Positions 27,380-36,733 of a stretch of DNA of 64,000 nucleotides are shown piece after piece (within the stretch, counting starts at the first letter, position 1; the number at the start of each line of letters is the position of its first letter). Below the pieces are notes generated by a model. The model did no database searches, had not been told where the DNA came from, and saw nothing but the letters and a program-made list of their open reading frames with translations. Position numbers and translations under genes: made by a program. This DNA comes from JAHDDW01 sp964648795 (GTDB taxonomy: Bacteria > Actinomycetota > Acidimicrobiia > Acidimicrobiales > SZUA-35). The stretch is from positions 30,407 to 94,406 of the forward strand of contig CAZYMB010000007.1 of NCBI GenBank assembly GCA_964648795.1, in the 5' to 3' direction.

Positions 27380-27960
27380 AACCAGTAACTAGTGTCACCG
27401 GTACAGCGGTTCCTCTGGAGCGTACAAACATAGACACGGATCAAATAATCCCATCTGACTGGTTGAAACGCATTGAAAGGACAGGCTTCGAAGATGGTTT
27501 GTTCTCAGAGTGGCGCCAAGACCCAGACTTTGTTCTGAACGATTCAACGTACTCCGAAGCATCAATACTTATCGCTGGAGCAAACTTCGGAATTGGAAGC
27601 TCCAGAGAGCATGCAGTATGGGCTCTACAACAATACGGATTTGCCGCAGTCATTGCTCCAAGCTTTGGCGACATCTTCGCCAACAATGCCTCTAAGAACG
27701 GCCTTGTAACTATCACTCTCGAACAAAGTAATTGTGACCAGTTGGTTGGGGCCGTAAAAGCATCGCCCCAAACAGAACTAAATATAGAGATAGCCAACGA
27801 GCAACTCAGTTTCGGCCAAGGTGAACAGGTTTTGAACTTCACACTAAACCGAGATGTAAAGTCTCGACTACTTGAAGGCCTCGACGACATCGCTATCAGC
27901 CTCAAAGATGACCAAAAGATTAGTGACTACGAGGCCAAGCGCCAACCCTGGCTGAGCTAG
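27376..27960 (+). CDS. leuD: 3-isopropylmalate dehydratase small subunit
   Basis: LeuD forms the swivel domain that completes the isopropylmalate isomerase active site. Residues about 1-28 carry GTAVPLERTNIDTDQIIPSD, and the substrate loop is GANFGIGSSREHAVWALQQYG (quoted in part: FGIGSSREHAVWAL, about 71-84). The protein ends with RQPWLS. With 194 residues it is typical. Its ATG overlaps the leuC stop by four bases. A 155-base gap with a 16-bp palindrome follows. Confidence 0.95.
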   Translation: MKPVTSVTGTAVPLERTNIDTDQIIPSDWLKRIERTGFEDGLFSEWRQDPDFVLNDSTYSEASILIAGANFGIGSSREHAVWALQQYGFAAVIAPSFGDIFANNASKNGLVTITLEQSNCDQLVGAVKASPQTELNIEIANEQLSFGQGEQVLNFTLNRDVKSRLLEGLDDIAISLKDDQKISDYEAKRQPWLS

Positions 27961-28009
27961 GCAAAGATTAAGGCTCTGTAGCATTTAGCTTCGTCCGATA
28001 ATCACAGTT

Positions 28010-28025
28010 TTGGACAGCTGTCCAA
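28010..28025. promoter_or_regulatory. Perfect 16-bp palindrome between leuD and the pseudoenzyme gene
   Basis: TTGGACAGCTGTCCAA reads the same on both strands. With no loop it is better suited to binding a dimeric protein than to acting as an RNA hairpin. It lies 50 bases after leuD and about 90 bases before the ATG at 28116. No T-run follows, so it is not a good terminator. It is the most obvious operator candidate in this gap. Confidence 0.4.
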
Positions 28026-28115
28026 TCGTTTGAATCGGTCGATTTGCTCATTCCCCATTTTGTAGAACTTAGATGCTAATTTTTTTCTAAGTACTTGGGG
28101 GGTTAAGTAGGTCAT

Positions 28116-29501
28116 ATGAAATTCTGGAACTATTTCCAACTTCGTAAACAGAATAGAACTACCTCTAGCGCTCCAATGCGTACCTTTGTCGCCAGAAATA
28201 TTTCGCATTCGACTGATAAAGCTACATTACGCGGGATCGGGTTTACATTAAGCCCTGGGGACTCGATCTGTATTGGTTATCGATCCATGGAAGAAAAAAA
28301 TCTTCTACTGAGCCTACTCTCAGGCCAAGTTCAGCCGGCTCAAGGTGTTTTCGTATACGACGGAAACCAACAAAGACCAAGCGACCTAGCAGCCCTAAGC
28401 GGAGTATTTGCTCATAACTTGCGCACCATAGAGCAGGCACAGTCCGCTCTTGTTGAGTTCCTAGAAACACCCAGCAAGATATGTCTTCTCGATCAACCCT
28501 TCGGCAGCCTGCCAGGCTCAACTACTAAACAGTTCGCTCTAGCTATTGATACCAAAGCTAGAGAAAAGTCGACAATTGTATTTTCCAATAACCGCTCGAT
28601 CGCTCGCCGATGCAACCAAGTTTATGTTTTAAACAATGGCCACCTAGAAGACTATTACACAGCATCAAAGACTCCAGAGCTGAACCCATTTAACAACACG
28701 AAAATCTTGGATGAAGCCAGGCCAGAACCTAAGCAGACAAAGCCAGCCACACCTAAGACCCCAACTAGATCTCTCGACCCAATTCATTTTCGGGCAAAGG
28801 TCTCAGACACCGGAGACATTGAAGACTGGATTGGGTGGCATAGACAGAGAATAGAACCAATCGTAATCCGCAAAGCGGTGTCAGACGCCGGGCTCAAAAT
28901 TCTTAGCCAAGAACGCGAGGCTCTCAACGGTATTTCGAGTCTTCGTATCGCACGCATGTACGACTCAAACTCAAATGAGTTGAACCTTTTTGAATACGTA
29001 AACATAAACCCTCTCGCCACCACAGAGCCCTTAAACAGTTTCCAAATATGTGCTTTAGCCGCTGACTTACTAACTGCTGCTAAAGAATTGAACCCGCTTG
29101 TTCTAGATAATCGAATTAACTTTTCCGAAAAAGCAATCGGCCTGCGTAATGGCTTATGGATGTTGACCAACTCTGGTCTTGGGACAGCACCAAGTGAGAC
29201 ACCTCTGATCGAGAGAAAGAAATCGCATAGACACAGTTCTGAAATCGACAAATTAGCTAATTTAGCAACCGGGGTTCCAACCATAAACCAAATTATTTCA
29301 AGCCAGCTATCACGATCTCTTGCTGCAGGCAAAGCAACTGGGGCAGACATTCGCCCAATCTGTGCAATCCTGGATGAGTCCGAAGATACTTCTAGCGAAC
29401 AACTAGCCAGCTCTTACTCGAACCTTCTAGGAAATATCTACGGGCACATAGACCTCACGGAAAAAGTTGAGCAACAGAAACTGAATCTTTGGTCTAGCTA
29501 A
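28116..29501 (+). CDS. Double pseudoenzyme: degenerate ABC-ATPase domain plus kinase-like domain
   Basis: This 461-residue cytoplasmic protein matches no family I can name outright. Residues about 22-185 follow the ABC-ATPase plan: an A-loop-like start, LRGIGFTLSPGDSICIG, then a P-loop position reading GYRSMEEKN instead of GxxGxGKS, a Walker B-like KICLLDQPFG with Gln for the catalytic Glu, no LSGGQ signature, and Asn in place of the H-loop His (VFSNNRSIARRCNQVYVLNNGHL). After a Lys/Pro/Thr-rich linker, residues about 245-395 resemble a protein kinase fold (IVIRKAV with Lys253, QERE with Glu266, hinge LFEYV) but lack HRD and DFG (NSG instead). Both halves would be inactive as enzymes, suggesting a scaffold or sensor. 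The ends overlap the convergent hydrolase gene by eight bases. Fold assignments are inferences by eye. Confidence 0.6.
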   Translation: MKFWNYFQLRKQNRTTSSAPMRTFVARNISHSTDKATLRGIGFTLSPGDSICIGYRSMEEKNLLLSLLSGQVQPAQGVFVYDGNQQRPSDLAALSGVFAHNLRTIEQAQSALVEFLETPSKICLLDQPFGSLPGSTTKQFALAIDTKAREKSTIVFSNNRSIARRCNQVYVLNNGHLEDYYTASKTPELNPFNNTKILDEARPEPKQTKPATPKTPTRSLDPIHFRAKVSDTGDIEDWIGWHRQRIEPIVIRKAVSDAGLKILSQEREALNGISSLRIARMYDSNSNELNLFEYVNINPLATTEPLNSFQICALAADLLTAAKELNPLVLDNRINFSEKAIGLRNGLWMLTNSGLGTAPSETPLIERKKSHRHSSEIDKLANLATGVPTINQIISSQLSRSLAAGKATGADIRPICAILDESEDTSSEQLASSYSNLLGNIYGHIDLTEKVEQQKLNLWSS

Positions 29502-30351
29502 GCCAATCTCGTATTAACCCGGCTATTTGTGCCGGCGCTATGAACGGGCTGAAATGATTTGCTCGGTCGACCTGCTTAACCGCATGCTGGGAGTCTTCAA
29601 TCGCTGAAACTAAACCAAGTACCGCTGGTACCCGATCACCATCCCCCTCACCTACTACAAAGTCCACGGGACAACCTAGGTCACCGATTCGAGAGGTTAC
29701 ACCAGTGCCTGCGGTCTCATAGATCGTTGCTTCGAAGTCAGGTCTACAAGCCAACCAAACTTGACCCACTTCGTCTTGGTTTAAGCCGCACTCAATGAAA
29801 GCTTCTAGGCACTCCGTGTTAAAGAACTGCATCGGAGGCTTAGAGCTAAATCTCTCTTTTGCCTCTGCTTGAGAAGCAAAGCCGTCTTTACGTCGTCTCG
29901 CCCCAGCTGCTAGTGATTCAGTTATTTCTTCGCGTTCACTGTTATCTTCAGAAAACATCACCGGCTCATAGGCCCAGATTTTCTCGAAAAGACCAGGCTT
30001 GTGAATTTCTGCCATAACCAGGCTGGTGCCACCCATTGAGTGTCCAACTCCTATCAGGGGCTCATCACTGTTAGTTAAGTGAAGAATTTCTTCGCATACA
30101 TAAACAACATCATGCGCAGCCTCGACCCAACTAAATGATTCACTGCTCGGGTGCGAGTGACCATGGCCTCTCATATCGAGTGCAAAAAAACGAAACCGAT
30201 CTGAATCGAGTGACTTAATTACTGGTTCCCACATCTTGGCGCAGAAGCTTGCCGCGTGAGTGATTAGAACTGGCCTACCGTCTCCTCCATAGTCATAGAG
30301 CCTAAGGCTTTGGCCATTTCTATCTAGATCGATTGCCGTTGACTCAACCAT
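29494..30351 (-). CDS. Alpha/beta hydrolase
   Basis: A 285-residue alpha/beta-hydrolase fold protein. The oxyanion region is LITHAASFCAKMWEP, with DMRGHGHSHP after strand 4; the nucleophile elbow is GVGHSMGGTS with Ser at about 104, and the catalytic His lies in ANHFSPF near the C-terminus. FVVGEGDGDRVPAV supplies the acid region. No signal peptide is present. The substrate is unknown; the family contains esterases, epoxide hydrolases and C-C hydrolases. The ATG at 30351 lies 15 bases after the S9 peptidase stop, so the two may be co-transcribed. Confidence 0.85.
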   Translation of the reverse strand: MVESTAIDLDRNGQSLRLYDYGGDGRPVLITHAASFCAKMWEPVIKSLDSDRFRFFALDMRGHGHSHPSSESFSWVEAAHDVVYVCEEILHLTNSDEPLIGVGHSMGGTSLVMAEIHKPGLFEKIWAYEPVMFSEDNSEREEITESLAAGARRRKDGFASQAEAKERFSSKPPMQFFNTECLEAFIECGLNQDEVGQVWLACRPDFEATIYETAGTGVTSRIGDLGCPVDFVVGEGDGDRVPAVLGLVSAIEDSQHAVKQVDRANHFSPFIAPAQIAGLIRDWLS

Positions 30352-30366
30352 GTCTATGGTTTCTCC

Positions 30367-32316
30367 TCAATTGCTACGGTGGATCTCGGACAAGAAAGCA
30401 TGGTCAGCTATCTCATAGTCAAACCCCATGACTTGTGAATAGAACCATAGCTCAGCTGAAAATGCTTTGATAATGTTTTCAGGAGCTCTGAAGCCATGAC
30501 CCTCACCGAATAGTTCGAGCAGGTAGCTCTCTGCACCAGATTGAATGAGTCGATTATACATTTTGCGAGACTGTTCAATAGGAACTATTGGATCAGCTGT
30601 GCCGTGAATTATCATAAGAGGCTTGGATATTTTGTCAGGAAAGTTAATCGGCGATCTCTCCTCGTATTGCTTCGCATAATCTGGAAGTGGACCAATCAGA
30701 GTGTTTAAATACCCAGACTCAAACTTGTGGGAGTGGTTTGCAATGGTGTGCATGTCGCTGACACCATAAAGTGACACGCCGCAACAGAAAATGTCAGAGT
30801 TACTCAGCGCCAACATAGTTGTTAAGCCTCCAGAGCTCCCTCCCCTAATGGCAACACGCTGCGGATCGACCAAGCCCTGGTCTATTAGATGTTGGGCGCC
30901 AGCTTGAAGATCGATTACATCAGCGACCCCCCAATGCCCATTGAGTGCTTCGCGGTACTGTCTTCCGAAACCCGTGGAGCCTCGATAATTAATATCTATC
31001 ACGTTAAACCCTCGGGAGGTCCAGTACTGAACTTTGAGGTTCATAGCTGAAGTCGTGTATCCGGTAGGACCACCATGTGACATAACTATCAAGGGTGCAA
31101 GACTATTTACTTCGAGCGCATCAGAGTTAGTGCTGTAGTAGAAAGCCTGAACTTTCTCATTGCCCGATTGAAAACTAATGTTCTCTGGTGGAGAGAATGC
31201 AAACCCGCTGGCACTAGCTACGGGCGACCGAAGTATCGTTTCGTTCGAGTTAGATTCCAGCAAACGAATCTGCGTGCCAGTTGATTCTGTCGAGCCGATT
31301 GCGAGCACTGAGCCCGGTAGCGATGCTGGTGCAGCTAATTCGTAGTACTCAATTAGATCCGTTTCGACTTGTTCAAGCTTGCCGTTTTCGGTATCTATGT
31401 ATATCAGGTGGTCAACAGCTTGTTCGGTCCAGGCAATAGCAACCTTAGAGCCACCTACTGGTTGCCAGCGAGAATCCCCCATAAACCATGGGACACGGTT
31501 AATCTCTCCCCTAGCGCCGTTGAGTGATACTTCAGCCGTTAGGTTTGTACTGAGTTGACCATCTTGGTTCTGCGAGTATAAGTCCCAGTAGCCGTCCCGG
31601 TCATCTACATAGCCGAGCGTTGTGTCGTCGATCCATCCAGGATTCAGAGCTGAACTCTCACCACTGGTAACAGCTTTCACTCCATCTATGGTTCCACCTT
31701 CTTCAGAGACATTCAGCGTTGCTGTTTTAACAGTTGTTTCATCCCATGGCATGTTGGGCAAGTTCCACTCAACCCAGCACAACGTGTTGCCGTCTGGAGT
31801 TACTCGTGGGTCTGAGTAGAAGTCGGCGCCTTCGGCCAAAACACTTTCGACGCCTTCAACTGACTTATGCATAATGCAACTAGTTGTTGCTCCGTCAGCA
31901 GAACTAGATTCTTTGACTGCAACAAACCCGCCTCTGCGATCGCTACAACCATCTGCCCAGTTAGTTCCAACTTCGCTAGCAGTTACTGGGTAAGGTGGCT
32001 GAACAAGGTCAAACGCATAAACCGAGCCATCAAACTTAGACGCAAAGAACAAGTAATTTTCGCCTGGCCACCAAGCTCTTCCTCCGTAGCCATGGATCCT
32101 TGATGCAACATCAAACTCGTAGCCTGCCAGAAGGTCTACTTTTGAACTAGCGGGGTCAGCATGGTCGCCATGCTTGCTCACTTTAACGCCCATCAATGTG
32201 TAGATATTCGACTTACTGGGCAGTGATTCAGCCCAGATTAAATGGCCACCAAACTCGCCTGGCGCCTTCAACCGCACAGACCCAGTCGCTAGTAGTTCTG
32301 TTGGTAAAGCCGACAC
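30367..32316 (-). CDS. Prolyl-oligopeptidase-family (S9) peptidase
   Basis: A 649-residue protein with an N-terminal beta-propeller (about 1-370, repeated blades with WVEW, GYWDLYSQ and SRWQPVG elements) and a C-terminal alpha/beta-hydrolase domain. The catalytic Ser lies in IRGGSSGGLTTMLAL, Asp in IHGTADPIVPIEQSRK and His in FGEGHGFRAPEN, the order expected for S9 dipeptidyl/acyl-aminoacyl peptidases. No signal peptide is evident, so a cytoplasmic role in peptide turnover is likely. The start is GTG at 32316. It sits between msrB and the hydrolase on the minus strand. Confidence 0.9.
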   Translation of the reverse strand: MSALPTELLATGSVRLKAPGEFGGHLIWAESLPSKSNIYTLMGVKVSKHGDHADPASSKVDLLAGYEFDVASRIHGYGGRAWWPGENYLFFASKFDGSVYAFDLVQPPYPVTASEVGTNWADGCSDRRGGFVAVKESSSADGATTSCIMHKSVEGVESVLAEGADFYSDPRVTPDGNTLCWVEWNLPNMPWDETTVKTATLNVSEEGGTIDGVKAVTSGESSALNPGWIDDTTLGYVDDRDGYWDLYSQNQDGQLSTNLTAEVSLNGARGEINRVPWFMGDSRWQPVGGSKVAIAWTEQAVDHLIYIDTENGKLEQVETDLIEYYELAAPASLPGSVLAIGSTESTGTQIRLLESNSNETILRSPVASASGFAFSPPENISFQSGNEKVQAFYYSTNSDALEVNSLAPLIVMSHGGPTGYTTSAMNLKVQYWTSRGFNVIDINYRGSTGFGRQYREALNGHWGVADVIDLQAGAQHLIDQGLVDPQRVAIRGGSSGGLTTMLALSNSDIFCCGVSLYGVSDMHTIANHSHKFESGYLNTLIGPLPDYAKQYEERSPINFPDKISKPLMIIHGTADPIVPIEQSRKMYNRLIQSGAESYLLELFGEGHGFRAPENIIKAFSAELWFYSQVMGFDYEIADHAFLSEIHRSN

Positions 32317-32342
32317 AGCCGAATTCTACGGCGAAACCGACG

Positions 32343-32744
32343 TTAATCTTTAGGTTTCAGCCCTAACGAAGCTGAGTTAATGCAGTGGCGTTCGCCTTCG
32401 GGGCCTGGACCGTCATTGAAGACATGCCCTAAGTGTGCTTCACAGTTAGCGCAAAGGACTTCGGTTCGTTTCATTCCAAAGGTTCGATCTGTCTTGCGTA
32501 CGATGTTCGCCTCGTCTGTTGGAGAAGTAAAGCTTGGCCAACCAGAGCCTGAATCGAATTTTGTATCGCTAGAGAACAGCTCTGCATCACAAACGATGCA
32601 ATGGTATGAGCCATCTGCTTTCTCATCCCAGTACTTGCCGGTGAATGCTCGTTCGGTGCCCGCTTCTTGGGTTACCTTGTATTCGATATCGCTGAGTCTT
32701 GCTTTTAGTTCTTCTTGTGTTTCTACTTTTTCACTTGATTCCAT
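32343..32744 (-). CDS. msrB: Peptide-methionine (R)-S-oxide reductase
   Basis: MsrB reduces the R-epimer of methionine sulfoxide in proteins. The 133 residues contain the two zinc-binding pairs CIVCDAE and CANCEAH, the substrate motif SGSGWPSFTSP, GHVFNDGPGPEGERHCIN with the catalytic Cys (in RHCINSASL), all in the canonical order. The length is normal for a stand-alone MsrB. It lies 26 bases upstream of the S9 peptidase gene and 11 bases downstream of purL on the same strand, so all may be read together. Confidence 0.97.
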   Translation of the reverse strand: MESSEKVETQEELKARLSDIEYKVTQEAGTERAFTGKYWDEKADGSYHCIVCDAELFSSDTKFDSGSGWPSFTSPTDEANIVRKTDRTFGMKRTEVLCANCEAHLGHVFNDGPGPEGERHCINSASLGLKPKD

Positions 32745-32755
32745 GATTATCCTCT

Positions 32756-35700
32756 CTATCTCTGTGACATAGAGAACCGGTAAGCGTTGCAGAACATTTC
32801 ATACCAGCCACTTTCTGGGCCCCAATCTTGCGGATGCCACGAAAGTTGCACTGTTCTAAAGGCTCTTTCGGGGTGTGGCATCATAATTGTTGCCCGGCCA
32901 TCTGTAGTCGTAAAGGCGTTAACACCGCCAACTGAGCCATTTGGATTATATGGGTAGACCTCGGTTGCCTGCCCATGAGAATCTACATACCGAGCTACTT
33001 CACCAATAACTTCGTCGTTGGAGGCAAATGATGTTCTACCTTCGCCATGAGCTACTGGAATCTGCATTTGGCTCCCCTGCATCCCGCTGAAGAATATAGA
33101 TTCAGACTCCATAATTTCAAGAGTGGTAAGTCTTGCTTCATATCTATAAGAAGTATTAGTTTCGAATTTGGGCCAGTTCTCAGCACCAGGAATTAACGAA
33201 GACAATTGCGACAGCATCTGACAGCCATTACAAACACCAAGACTAAACGTATCACTACGGTGGAAGAACTCTTTGAACTGAGCTCTCATAGCCTCGTCTT
33301 GCATAACGGTTTGAGCCCAACCAGACCCAGCACCCAAAACATCTCCGTATGAGAAGCCACCACAAGCAACCAAACCATCGAAGTCAGCGAGCGAAACTCT
33401 TTGCGAAGCTAAGTCAGACATATGAACATCGATTGCTTCAAAGCCTGCAGCGGTAAATGCTGCTGCCATCTCAACTTGACCATTGACACCTTGGGTTCGC
33501 AGCACTGCTACTCGTGGTCTGGTGTCGGCTTTACGTACAACCTCGGCCTGATCTTCGAACACTGTTGGGGTAAAGGTCAAATCAGCGCTTAGCCCCTTGT
33601 TCTCAGGGCTTAACTGGGCGAACTCTTCGTCTGCACACTTTGGGTTGTCTCGATTACGCTTCATCTCTGCTGAAACTTCACTCCACTGCTGCTTCAACTT
33701 GAACAGATCACTCACATACAGGACTTCATCGTTAGCGGCTGTAATTCGAATCTCAGGCTTATCTGTACGACTAGCTACAACTCGAGACCCTGGATAGTCC
33801 CCGAGCACGACTTCGACATCGGCTGCCTTAACCTGCACAACCGCACCTGGAGATTCATTGAACAAAGCATCGATCACATCGGTGCTTGTGAGTTTGATGT
33901 CTGCTCCGCAACCGCCGGCAAATGCCATCTCACAAACAGTGGCGAACAAACCGCCATCAGATATGTCGTGATAGGCCAGAATTGAATTGTCTTCTTTGAG
34001 CGAACTAATTGTCTCGAAGAAATCTTCCACTTGGCTCGGGTCAACCTGTGGCGCCGCTGACTTAGGAAGACCTAGGACTTGTTCAACTATTGAGCCAGCT
34101 AAGTGGCCAGGATTCTCAGCAACCGGAATTAACACTAGTACTGAGTCAATGTCGCTAAGTTCTGCGGTTAAGACCTTGCGACAATCGCTTGTTGGAGCGA
34201 ACCCCGTCATCACCACACTCAATGGAGAAACAACGGTTTTTGTCTCACCGCTATCTTCCCAAGACGCTTCCATCGAAGTTGAGTCTTTACCGACAGGAAT
34301 AGTGATGTTTAGAGGGACACAAAAATTGTTAGTTATATCTGAGACTGTCCTATATAGCGCTTCTGGTTGCCCATCAGAGGTAGATGCCACCATCCAGTTG
34401 GCAGAAAGCTTTATGTCTGACAAGGCTTCAATGTCGGCTCCCGCCATGTTTGTCACAACTTCGGTTACGGCTAGGCGCGCCGAGGCTGCCGGGTCGGTTA
34501 CAGCAACTGGTGTGCGTTCACCCATAGCCATAACTTCTCCTGCATAACCACTAAAGCTGTTGAGTGTCACGGCACAATCGGCCACAGGAACCTGCCATGG
34601 GCCAACTAGTTGGTCTCGTGCAGTCATGCCACCAACTGTTCGATCCCCTATGTGAATTAGAAACTCTTTTGAGGCAACCGTCGGATGGCTAATTACATTA
34701 CCGATCACTTCTTCGAGATCATAATCATCGACTGTGATTGCGTCGTGAGTGTTCGAAGTCGACTCGAACTCTTTAACTAATCGTGGAGGGTTCCCAAGGA
34801 AAGACTCGGTTTCTAGATCTACGACATCGCCACCAAGTTCAGAATCAGTTACCTGTAGGTGCAATTCTTTGGTTGCTTCTCCAACGACAGCAAAGGGACA
34901 CTTCTCTCTTGCACAAATCTGAGCGAACTCATCTACTCGATCAGGCCTTATTGCCAAAACATAGCGTTCTTGAGCCTCATTCGACCACAGCTGCATAGGA
35001 GTCAGTGAGCGGTCGTCGCTGTTGATGTCTCGCAACTCGATAATGGCCCCTAGGTCAGCGTCGTCAACCAACTCTGGTAGAGCGTTCGAGAGACCACCCG
35101 CTCCGACATCGTGGATAGAAACAATCGGGTTATCGGCTGCGCCCATGCGCCAGCAAGTACTAATGACTTCTTGAGCTCGACGCTGCATTTCTGGGTTGTG
35201 ACGTTGCACGGATGCGAAGTCAAGCTCTGCGTCTTGGGACCCTGACGCTGTCGAAGAAACTGCTCCACCACCAAGACCAATAAGCATTGATGGGCCGCCA
35301 AGCACTATTAGTTTGTCACCTGGAGAGATTGAATCCTTGTCGACTGTGTCTGGACGAATAGTACCAATGCCGCCAGCGATCATGATTGGTTTGTGATAAC
35401 CCCAAGTGCGGTTATCGAACTGTGTTGTATAGGCACGGAAGTAGCCGCCGAGGTTTGGTCGACCAAACTCGTTGTTGAATGCTGCTCCGCCAAGTGGGCC
35501 TTGCGTCATTATTTCTTGTGCTGTGACGATTCGTTCTGGATAACCAATGTGTGTTTCCCATTTGCGTTCCAGGCCTGGCAGACAAAGGTCACTTACATTA
35601 AACCCAGTTAGGCCAGCCTTTGGGTGTGCCCCACGTCCGGTTGCTCCTTCGTCACGTATTTCTCCACCGGAGCCTGTTGCGGCTCCAGGTAATGGAGCAA

Positions 35701-36601
35701 TTGCAGTTGGGTGATTGTGAGTCTCGACCTTGATGACCACATCAACCGGTGATGGGGTTTCGCTATATACCCCTTCAGCTCCAGGGTGAAAGAAACTACC
35801 ATTACGGCCTTCTAGGACTGCCCCATTGTCGTGATAAGCACTCTTGATGCCGTCTGAGTATGACTCATATGTCTTCTTGATCATGGCAAACAATGATTCG
35901 TCGACGGGTTCTGAGTCAATAATCCACTTGGCGTTGAAAACCTTGTGTCTGCAGTGCTCTGAGTTAACTACCGAGAACATCATTAGCTCTGCGTCTGTTG
36001 GGTTACGGCCAAGTTTGGTGAAGACTCCAACTAAGTAGTCGATCTCTTCAGTGCTTAAGGCAAGACCTAAGGAAGCGTTGGCTTCTTCTATTGCAGCAGC
36101 GCCATTGCCTATGACATCAAAACTTGTACCACGTTGTGGAGAAGCGACTGTAAGAATTTGGTTGAGTGTAGTTGCGTCGGTGATTACTGATTCGACCATT
36201 CGGTCATGCACTAACGGAGAGATGGCAGAAATAGCCACTTCATCTAGATCGTCACTTGTTGTTGAGAAATAGTAGCGGACTCCTCTTTCGACTCTTCCAA
36301 CTTTACTGAGGCCACAACTATCTAAGATGTCCGTGGCCTTCGATGACCAGGCAGAGATCGTGCCAAGACGAGGTATGACCGTTAATGACTCGAACTCGGC
36401 AACGTATGGTCTTTCGTCAGAGCCATAATTTAGAAGTGCCTCAAGGCTTTCAAGGTCTGTATCACTAACAGAATCGGAGTCATAAAAGTGTATGAATTGG
36501 GCTGCTTCAAGAGTAATTCCAAGGCTGAGTTCGGCTATGGACCCAGCCAGGGACCTAAACCGGTGAGGTGGTAGCGCTGCAGATCCTAGATGCAGATTCA
36601 T
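32756..36601 (-). CDS. purL: Phosphoribosylformylglycinamidine synthase, single-chain (PurL-PurQ fusion)
   Basis: This enzyme converts FGAR, ATP and glutamine to FGAM in purine synthesis. At 1281 residues it is the long form in which the PurS-like N-terminal domain, the two AIR-synthase-like halves and the glutaminase domain are one chain. Visible motifs are NSEHCRHKVFNAKW (about 207), KVETHNHPTAIAPLPGAATG, the central GGGAVSS region and, in the C-terminal class I glutaminase domain, GGFSYGDVLGAG, the nucleophile in GVCNGCQML and the terminal HPERAFRT. Most actinobacteria use separate PurS, PurQ and small PurL. The ATG at 36601 has AGGGGAC upstream. It is divergent from murA. Confidence 0.96.
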   Translation of the reverse strand: MNLHLGSAALPPHRFRSLAGSIAELSLGITLEAAQFIHFYDSDSVSDTDLESLEALLNYGSDERPYVAEFESLTVIPRLGTISAWSSKATDILDSCGLSKVGRVERGVRYYFSTTSDDLDEVAISAISPLVHDRMVESVITDATTLNQILTVASPQRGTSFDVIGNGAAAIEEANASLGLALSTEEIDYLVGVFTKLGRNPTDAELMMFSVVNSEHCRHKVFNAKWIIDSEPVDESLFAMIKKTYESYSDGIKSAYHDNGAVLEGRNGSFFHPGAEGVYSETPSPVDVVIKVETHNHPTAIAPLPGAATGSGGEIRDEGATGRGAHPKAGLTGFNVSDLCLPGLERKWETHIGYPERIVTAQEIMTQGPLGGAAFNNEFGRPNLGGYFRAYTTQFDNRTWGYHKPIMIAGGIGTIRPDTVDKDSISPGDKLIVLGGPSMLIGLGGGAVSSTASGSQDAELDFASVQRHNPEMQRRAQEVISTCWRMGAADNPIVSIHDVGAGGLSNALPELVDDADLGAIIELRDINSDDRSLTPMQLWSNEAQERYVLAIRPDRVDEFAQICAREKCPFAVVGEATKELHLQVTDSELGGDVVDLETESFLGNPPRLVKEFESTSNTHDAITVDDYDLEEVIGNVISHPTVASKEFLIHIGDRTVGGMTARDQLVGPWQVPVADCAVTLNSFSGYAGEVMAMGERTPVAVTDPAASARLAVTEVVTNMAGADIEALSDIKLSANWMVASTSDGQPEALYRTVSDITNNFCVPLNITIPVGKDSTSMEASWEDSGETKTVVSPLSVVMTGFAPTSDCRKVLTAELSDIDSVLVLIPVAENPGHLAGSIVEQVLGLPKSAAPQVDPSQVEDFFETISSLKEDNSILAYHDISDGGLFATVCEMAFAGGCGADIKLTSTDVIDALFNESPGAVVQVKAADVEVVLGDYPGSRVVASRTDKPEIRITAANDEVLYVSDLFKLKQQWSEVSAEMKRNRDNPKCADEEFAQLSPENKGLSADLTFTPTVFEDQAEVVRKADTRPRVAVLRTQGVNGQVEMAAAFTAAGFEAIDVHMSDLASQRVSLADFDGLVACGGFSYGDVLGAGSGWAQTVMQDEAMRAQFKEFFHRSDTFSLGVCNGCQMLSQLSSLIPGAENWPKFETNTSYRYEARLTTLEIMESESIFFSGMQGSQMQIPVAHGEGRTSFASNDEVIGEVARYVDSHGQATEVYPYNPNGSVGGVNAFTTTDGRATIMMPHPERAFRTVQLSWHPQDWGPESGWYEMFCNAYRFSMSQR

Positions 36602-36699
36602 TTGTTGTCCCCTGACGTTTCCCGCACCTCATTCTAATAGCTAGAAAAGCCGTTTTTTGGTCCCAATATGTGTTTAGATGACTAACCCAGCTTTGGGCG

Positions 36700-36705
36700 T
36701 ATACT
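36700..36705 (+). promoter_or_regulatory. murA: Likely -10 of murA
   Basis: TATACT is a near-consensus -10 located 28 bases before the murA GTG. A partial -35 (ATGACT) lies 16 bases upstream. The ribosome site GAAAGGG at 36720-36726 would be in the resulting leader. Confidence 0.5.
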
Positions 36706-36733
36706 TAAAGGTGTTCACTGAAAGGGTTGTTAA

